Shown here piece after piece: positions 5,583-8,066 of a DNA stretch of 8,066 bases. Made by a program: the position numbers and the translations under genes. Every line of letters starts with the position of its first letter. Within the stretch, counting starts at the first letter, position 1. The stretch spans positions 1 to 8,066 of the forward strand of contig DASZZV010000119.1 in NCBI GenBank assembly GCA_035544835.1, given 5' to 3'. The notes beneath the pieces were generated by a model. The model did no database searches, was not told the origin of the DNA, and saw only the letters and a list, made by a program, of their open reading frames with translations. Source of the stretch: DASZZV01 sp035544835. GTDB lineage: Bacteria; Acidobacteriota; Thermoanaerobaculia; Gp7-AA8.

Positions 5583-7427
5583 TTGGCTGAAGAGAAGAAA
5601 CGAAAATTGAATCCGGCCTCGGCCTGGCGGGAATCCAAAGAGCTGATGTGGGCCCGACGCTGGCGCCTGGCGGCCGGACTCCTTCTCATGCTCGTTAGCC
5701 GCCTTTCCGGTCTGGTCCTGCCGGCCAGCTCCAAGTACCTCATCGATCAGGTCATCGGAAAGCATCGCTACGAACTGCTGCTGCCGCTGGCTTTCGCCGC
5801 CGGCGCGGCCACGTTTGTCCAGGCCGTAACGTCGTTCGCTTTGTCACAGATCCTGGGCGTGGCAGCGCAGCACTCGATCACCGACATGCGGCGGGCGGTT
5901 CAGAAACATGTCTCACATCTACCGGTGCGTTTCTTCGACTCCACGAAATCGGGTGTGCTGATCTCGAGGATCATGAATGACGCCGAGGGAATCCGGAACC
6001 TGGTCGGGACCGGGTTGGTGCAGCTCGTCGGAAGCATCGTCACGGCGACGATCGCTCTGTTCGTTCTTTTCTATCTCAACTGGCACCTGACGTTGATTAC
6101 GATCGTGACGCTGGCGATCTTCGGCGCGGTGATGTCACTGACCTTCAAACGCGTTCGCCCTCTGTTCCGGGAGCGCGGCGAGATCAACGCCCAGGTGACG
6201 GGTCGCCTGGCCGAGTCACTGGGTGGAATCCGTGTCGTGAAGGCTTACACCGCGGAGAAGCGCGAGGAGAAAGTCTTCACAAAGGGTGTTCACCGTCTGC
6301 TACGCAATGTGTCGAGCACGATCACCTGGGTGTCTGGTGTAACCGCGATCACGACCGCAATCTTCGGTGTCGTGGGCGTCATCATGATGGTGGTGGGTGG
6401 CCGCGCCATTCTGGCCGGAACGATGACGCTCGGCGACTTCATCATGTACATCTTCTTCACTGGTCTGGTGGCCACGCCAATCATGCAGATCGCGTCGATC
6501 GGAACGCAGATCAGCGAGGCTTTCGCCGGACTCGACCGAATCCGCGAGATCCTCAGGGAAACTACCGAGGATCAGCAGGACGCCGACCGCGAGCGTCTCC
6601 TCAGGGTTGTCGGGGAAATCGAATTTCAGGATGTCACCTTCGAGTACACGCCAGGTGTTCCGGTGCTCAAGCACGTCAGTTTTCGTGCGCCGGCGGGATC
6701 GACTTCGGCTCTGGTTGGCTCGAGTGGCTCCGGGAAAAGCACGCTCATCAGTCTGGTCATGGCCTTCAATCAACCGCTGTCGGGAAAGATTCTCATCGAC
6801 GGACGTGATCTGGGCAGCGTTCGCACGCGTGACTACCGATCTCACCTCGGGATCGTTCTGCAGGACAACTTCCTGTTCGACGGAACCATCGCCGAGAACA
6901 TTCGCTATGCCCGCCCCGAGGCAACGCTCGAAGAGATCGTTCACGTGAGCCGCATCGCGCACGTCGACGATTTCGTCGATCCGCTGGAGAAGAAATACGA
7001 CAGTATCGTAGGGGAGCGGGGCATCAAGCTTTCGGGGGGGCAGCGACAGCGGATCGCCATCGCCCGAGCCATACTCGCTGACCCGGCCATTCTGATTCTC
7101 GACGAAGCCACCTCGAGTCTAGACAGTGAGAGCGAGGCTTTGATCCAGGACGGCCTGCGATCTCTGCGTGAGGGTCGGACCACCTTCGTCATCGCCCACA
7201 GACTGTCGACCATTCGAAGCGCGAACCAGATCCTCGTTCTCGAGGGTGGCGAAATCGTCGAGCGAGGCACGCACCGCGAGCTACTGGCCGTGCAGGGGCG
7301 CTACCGCCAGCTTTACGATAAGCAGTACAACTTCGAGATGGATCGCTTCATCAACCCCGGCGAAGATTTCACCCCGCCTGAGGAAAAGCCTGAGATTCCA
7401 AAGGCATCACAGAGCAATGCCTTGTGA
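5583..7427 (+). CDS. ABC exporter, fused membrane and ATPase domains (MsbA/multidrug type)
   Basis: A 614-aa half-transporter that should work as a dimer in the inner membrane, exporting a lipid, drug or peptide; the substrate cannot be read from the sequence. Six hydrophobic segments lie at about 29-50, 65-88, 144-164, 167-187, 252-273 and 282-308. The nucleotide-binding domain has Walker A GSSGSGKST (379-387), Q-loop Q427, signature LSGGQ (483-487), Walker B ILILDE with catalytic E508, and H-loop H539. All are intact and the length is normal for the family. TTG 5583 is chosen as start because GAGG (5572-5575) lies 7 nt upstream; an upstream TTG at 5487 would add 32 unlikely residues. The C-terminal ~30 residues are a Pro/Glu-rich tail. 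It is followed at once by heptad array 2. Confidence 0.95.
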   Translation: MAEEKKRKLNPASAWRESKELMWARRWRLAAGLLLMLVSRLSGLVLPASSKYLIDQVIGKHRYELLLPLAFAAGAATFVQAVTSFALSQILGVAAQHSITDMRRAVQKHVSHLPVRFFDSTKSGVLISRIMNDAEGIRNLVGTGLVQLVGSIVTATIALFVLFYLNWHLTLITIVTLAIFGAVMSLTFKRVRPLFRERGEINAQVTGRLAESLGGIRVVKAYTAEKREEKVFTKGVHRLLRNVSSTITWVSGVTAITTAIFGVVGVIMMVVGGRAILAGTMTLGDFIMYIFFTGLVATPIMQIASIGTQISEAFAGLDRIREILRETTEDQQDADRERLLRVVGEIEFQDVTFEYTPGVPVLKHVSFRAPAGSTSALVGSSGSGKSTLISLVMAFNQPLSGKILIDGRDLGSVRTRDYRSHLGIVLQDNFLFDGTIAENIRYARPEATLEEIVHVSRIAHVDDFVDPLEKKYDSIVGERGIKLSGGQRQRIAIARAILADPAILILDEATSSLDSESEALIQDGLRSLREGRTTFVIAHRLSTIRSANQILVLEGGEIVERGTHRELLAVQGRYRQLYDKQYNFEMDRFINPGEDFTPPEEKPEIPKASQSNAL

Positions 7428-7428
7428 G

Positions 7429-7505
7429 GCAAATTGAAAATTGAAAATTGAAAAAGTGAAGAAGGGGCCTTTTTTTCAATTTTCAATTTTCAATTCTCAA
7501 TTTGC
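7429..7505 (+). repeat. Inverted heptad array 2, terminator-like
   Basis: Starting one base after the ABC transporter stop, GC-AAATTGA units (7429-7455; three AATTGAA repeats) are followed by a loop GTGAAGAAGGGGCC and then inverted TTCAATT units (7471-7505; four, the last being CTCAATT) ending TTTGC. The outer ends GCAAATTG/CAATTTGC match exactly, but the right arm has one heptad more. A long A-T stem with a run of seven or more T's could end ABC transcription. The architecture is the same as at 4879-4960. Confidence 0.85.
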
Positions 7506-7545
7506 TCCCTGTGCTACCGTACAGGAAAGCAGATCGAGGCGTTCA

Positions 7546-7929
7546 ATGGCTACTCCCAGACCCGCTAAACCTTCACCGCTATACGACTGCTCGAAATGCC
7601 CGGCCTATTGCTGCAGCTACGATCGGATCAACGTAAACAGTGCCGACATTGCGCGAATCGCGCGTCATTTCGAGATCACGCCTGAAGAGGCGAAGCAGCG
7701 TTTTACCAAGATGAAGGAAGGCGACCGGGTTCTGCGTCACCGCAAGGACGAGATCTACGGAACCGTGTGCATGAACCTCGACAAAGAGACCCGTCGCTGC
7801 ACCATCTACGAAGCGCGCCCTGGTACCTGTCGTGAGTATCCCGAGCAGCGTCGTTGCGGCTACTACGAGTTCCTGAGCTGGGAACGCAAGCACCAGGACA
7901 ACCCGGAGTTCATTCCGCTGCAGAAGTAA
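7546..7929 (+). CDS. YkgJ family cysteine-cluster protein
   Basis: 127 aa, eight cysteines in the pattern of the YkgJ/CxxCxxxCC family, annotated as putative Fe-S or zinc-binding proteins. C15xxC18xxxC22C23 is near the N-terminus, and C75, C85, C95 and C104 follow in VCMNLD-(6)-CTIYEARPGTCREYPEQRRC. The middle part (NSADIARIARHFEITPEEAKQRF) is the helical segment typical of the family. No signal peptide or membrane segment is seen, so it is probably cytoplasmic. The biochemical role of the family is not established. ATG 7546 is preferred, with GAGG (7536-7539) 6 nt upstream; a longer frame from 7441 only translates the heptad repeat. It may be transcribed separately from the ABC gene, 118 nt upstream. 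Confidence 0.9.
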   Translation: MATPRPAKPSPLYDCSKCPAYCCSYDRINVNSADIARIARHFEITPEEAKQRFTKMKEGDRVLRHRKDEIYGTVCMNLDKETRRCTIYEARPGTCREYPEQRRCGYYEFLSWERKHQDNPEFIPLQK

Positions 7930-7960
7930 GACTCGGCCGACGAGCGAAAGAGACAAGATT

Positions 7961-8066
7961 GTCATCCCGAGCAAGGGACAGCGTGCGCGCTGCCACTGAG
8001 AAAAGAAACTGGGTGGGTGTCATCCCGAGCCGCAGCGAGGGATCTGGGCGGGGGCCTTAGACCCTT
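7961..8066 (-). repeat. Right copy of ~105-bp dispersed inverted repeat
   Basis: Reverse complement of 36-140 with three differences. Read on the plus strand it contains two direct copies of GTCATCCCGAGC (7961-7972 and 8019-8030, 58 bp apart) and a CAGCG-TGCG-CGCTG hairpin (7979-7992). The window ends exactly at the outer end of the repeat (GACCCTT), which suggests an assembly break at a multi-copy element. It begins 31 nt after the YkgJ gene stop; 7930-7960 shows nothing. Confidence 0.9.

Noticed and set aside
6300..6962. Minus-strand 220-aa open frame inside the ABC exporter
   Set aside because: His/Asp/Arg-rich shadow frame; the sense strand carries every ABC motif.
7441..7545. Longer N-terminus of the YkgJ protein
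   Set aside because: It reads through the heptad repeat; ATG 7546 has a proper ribosome site and begins close to the first conserved Cys cluster.
36..8066. Whole window as one composite transposon or integrated element bounded by the inverted repeats
   Set aside because: No transposase, integrase or cargo-like gene is present, the genes are housekeeping-like, and the repeat looks like a dispersed non-autonomous family.

Overview
The window reads as ordinary chromosomal DNA of a GC-rich, Gram-negative-type bacterium. The best guess is a member of Acidobacteriota (Thermoanaerobaculia or Vicinamibacteria-like). The reasons are a lipoprotein with a lipobox, a DUF5666 array behind a carboxypeptidase-regulatory-like domain, a cytoplasmic-type M4 peptidase, GTG/TTG starts, and dense families of short intergenic repeats. 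No marker gene (rRNA, ribosomal protein, tRNA) is present, so the phylum is an inference. No transposase, integrase, phage or CRISPR gene is visible.

Layout. Positions 36-140 hold a ~105-bp dispersed repeat. Its near-identical inverted copy (7961-8066) closes the window. 213-818 (+) encodes a glutaredoxin-like domain fused to a pterin-4a-carbinolamine dehydratase; its stop codon lies in a small GTAG-headed inverted element (815-893). A minus-strand block follows. Read in transcription order it is a lipoprotein with three exact-period DUF5666 repeats (4249-3116), a protealysin-like M4 metallopeptidase (3040-2015) and an AI-2E-family permease (2009-912). The last two are 5 nt apart and surely co-transcribed. 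The peptidase has a perfect TATAAT only 5 nt before its GTG start, which implies a leaderless message. Upstream of the lipoprotein, 4250-4404 packs a perfect TGTGA-N6-TCACA palindrome, a sigma70-like promoter and a two-hairpin leader ending in a terminator-like stem with a GUAA tetraloop. Further up on the minus strand are a small exported or lipoprotein-like hypothetical protein (4863-4405) and a membrane protein with two CxxC knuckles separated by a transmembrane hairpin (5469-4948). The latter is divergent from a full-length ABC exporter (5583-7427, +). A YkgJ-type eight-cysteine protein (7546-7929, +) ends the coding part.

Repeats. Two unrelated gene junctions (4879-4960 and 7429-7505) carry the same architecture: a heptad array (AATTGAR)n, a short loop, then an inverted array (YTCAATT)m of a different copy number. 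They sit directly behind a stop codon and before a same-strand gene. With the GTAG-headed doublet and the ~105-bp element, at least three distinct intergenic repeat families occur within 8 kb. No classic defence or biosynthetic system is present. The more unusual content is the domain fusion, the regulatory region before the DUF5666 lipoprotein, the leaderless peptidase gene, the split zinc-ribbon membrane protein and the inverted heptad arrays.
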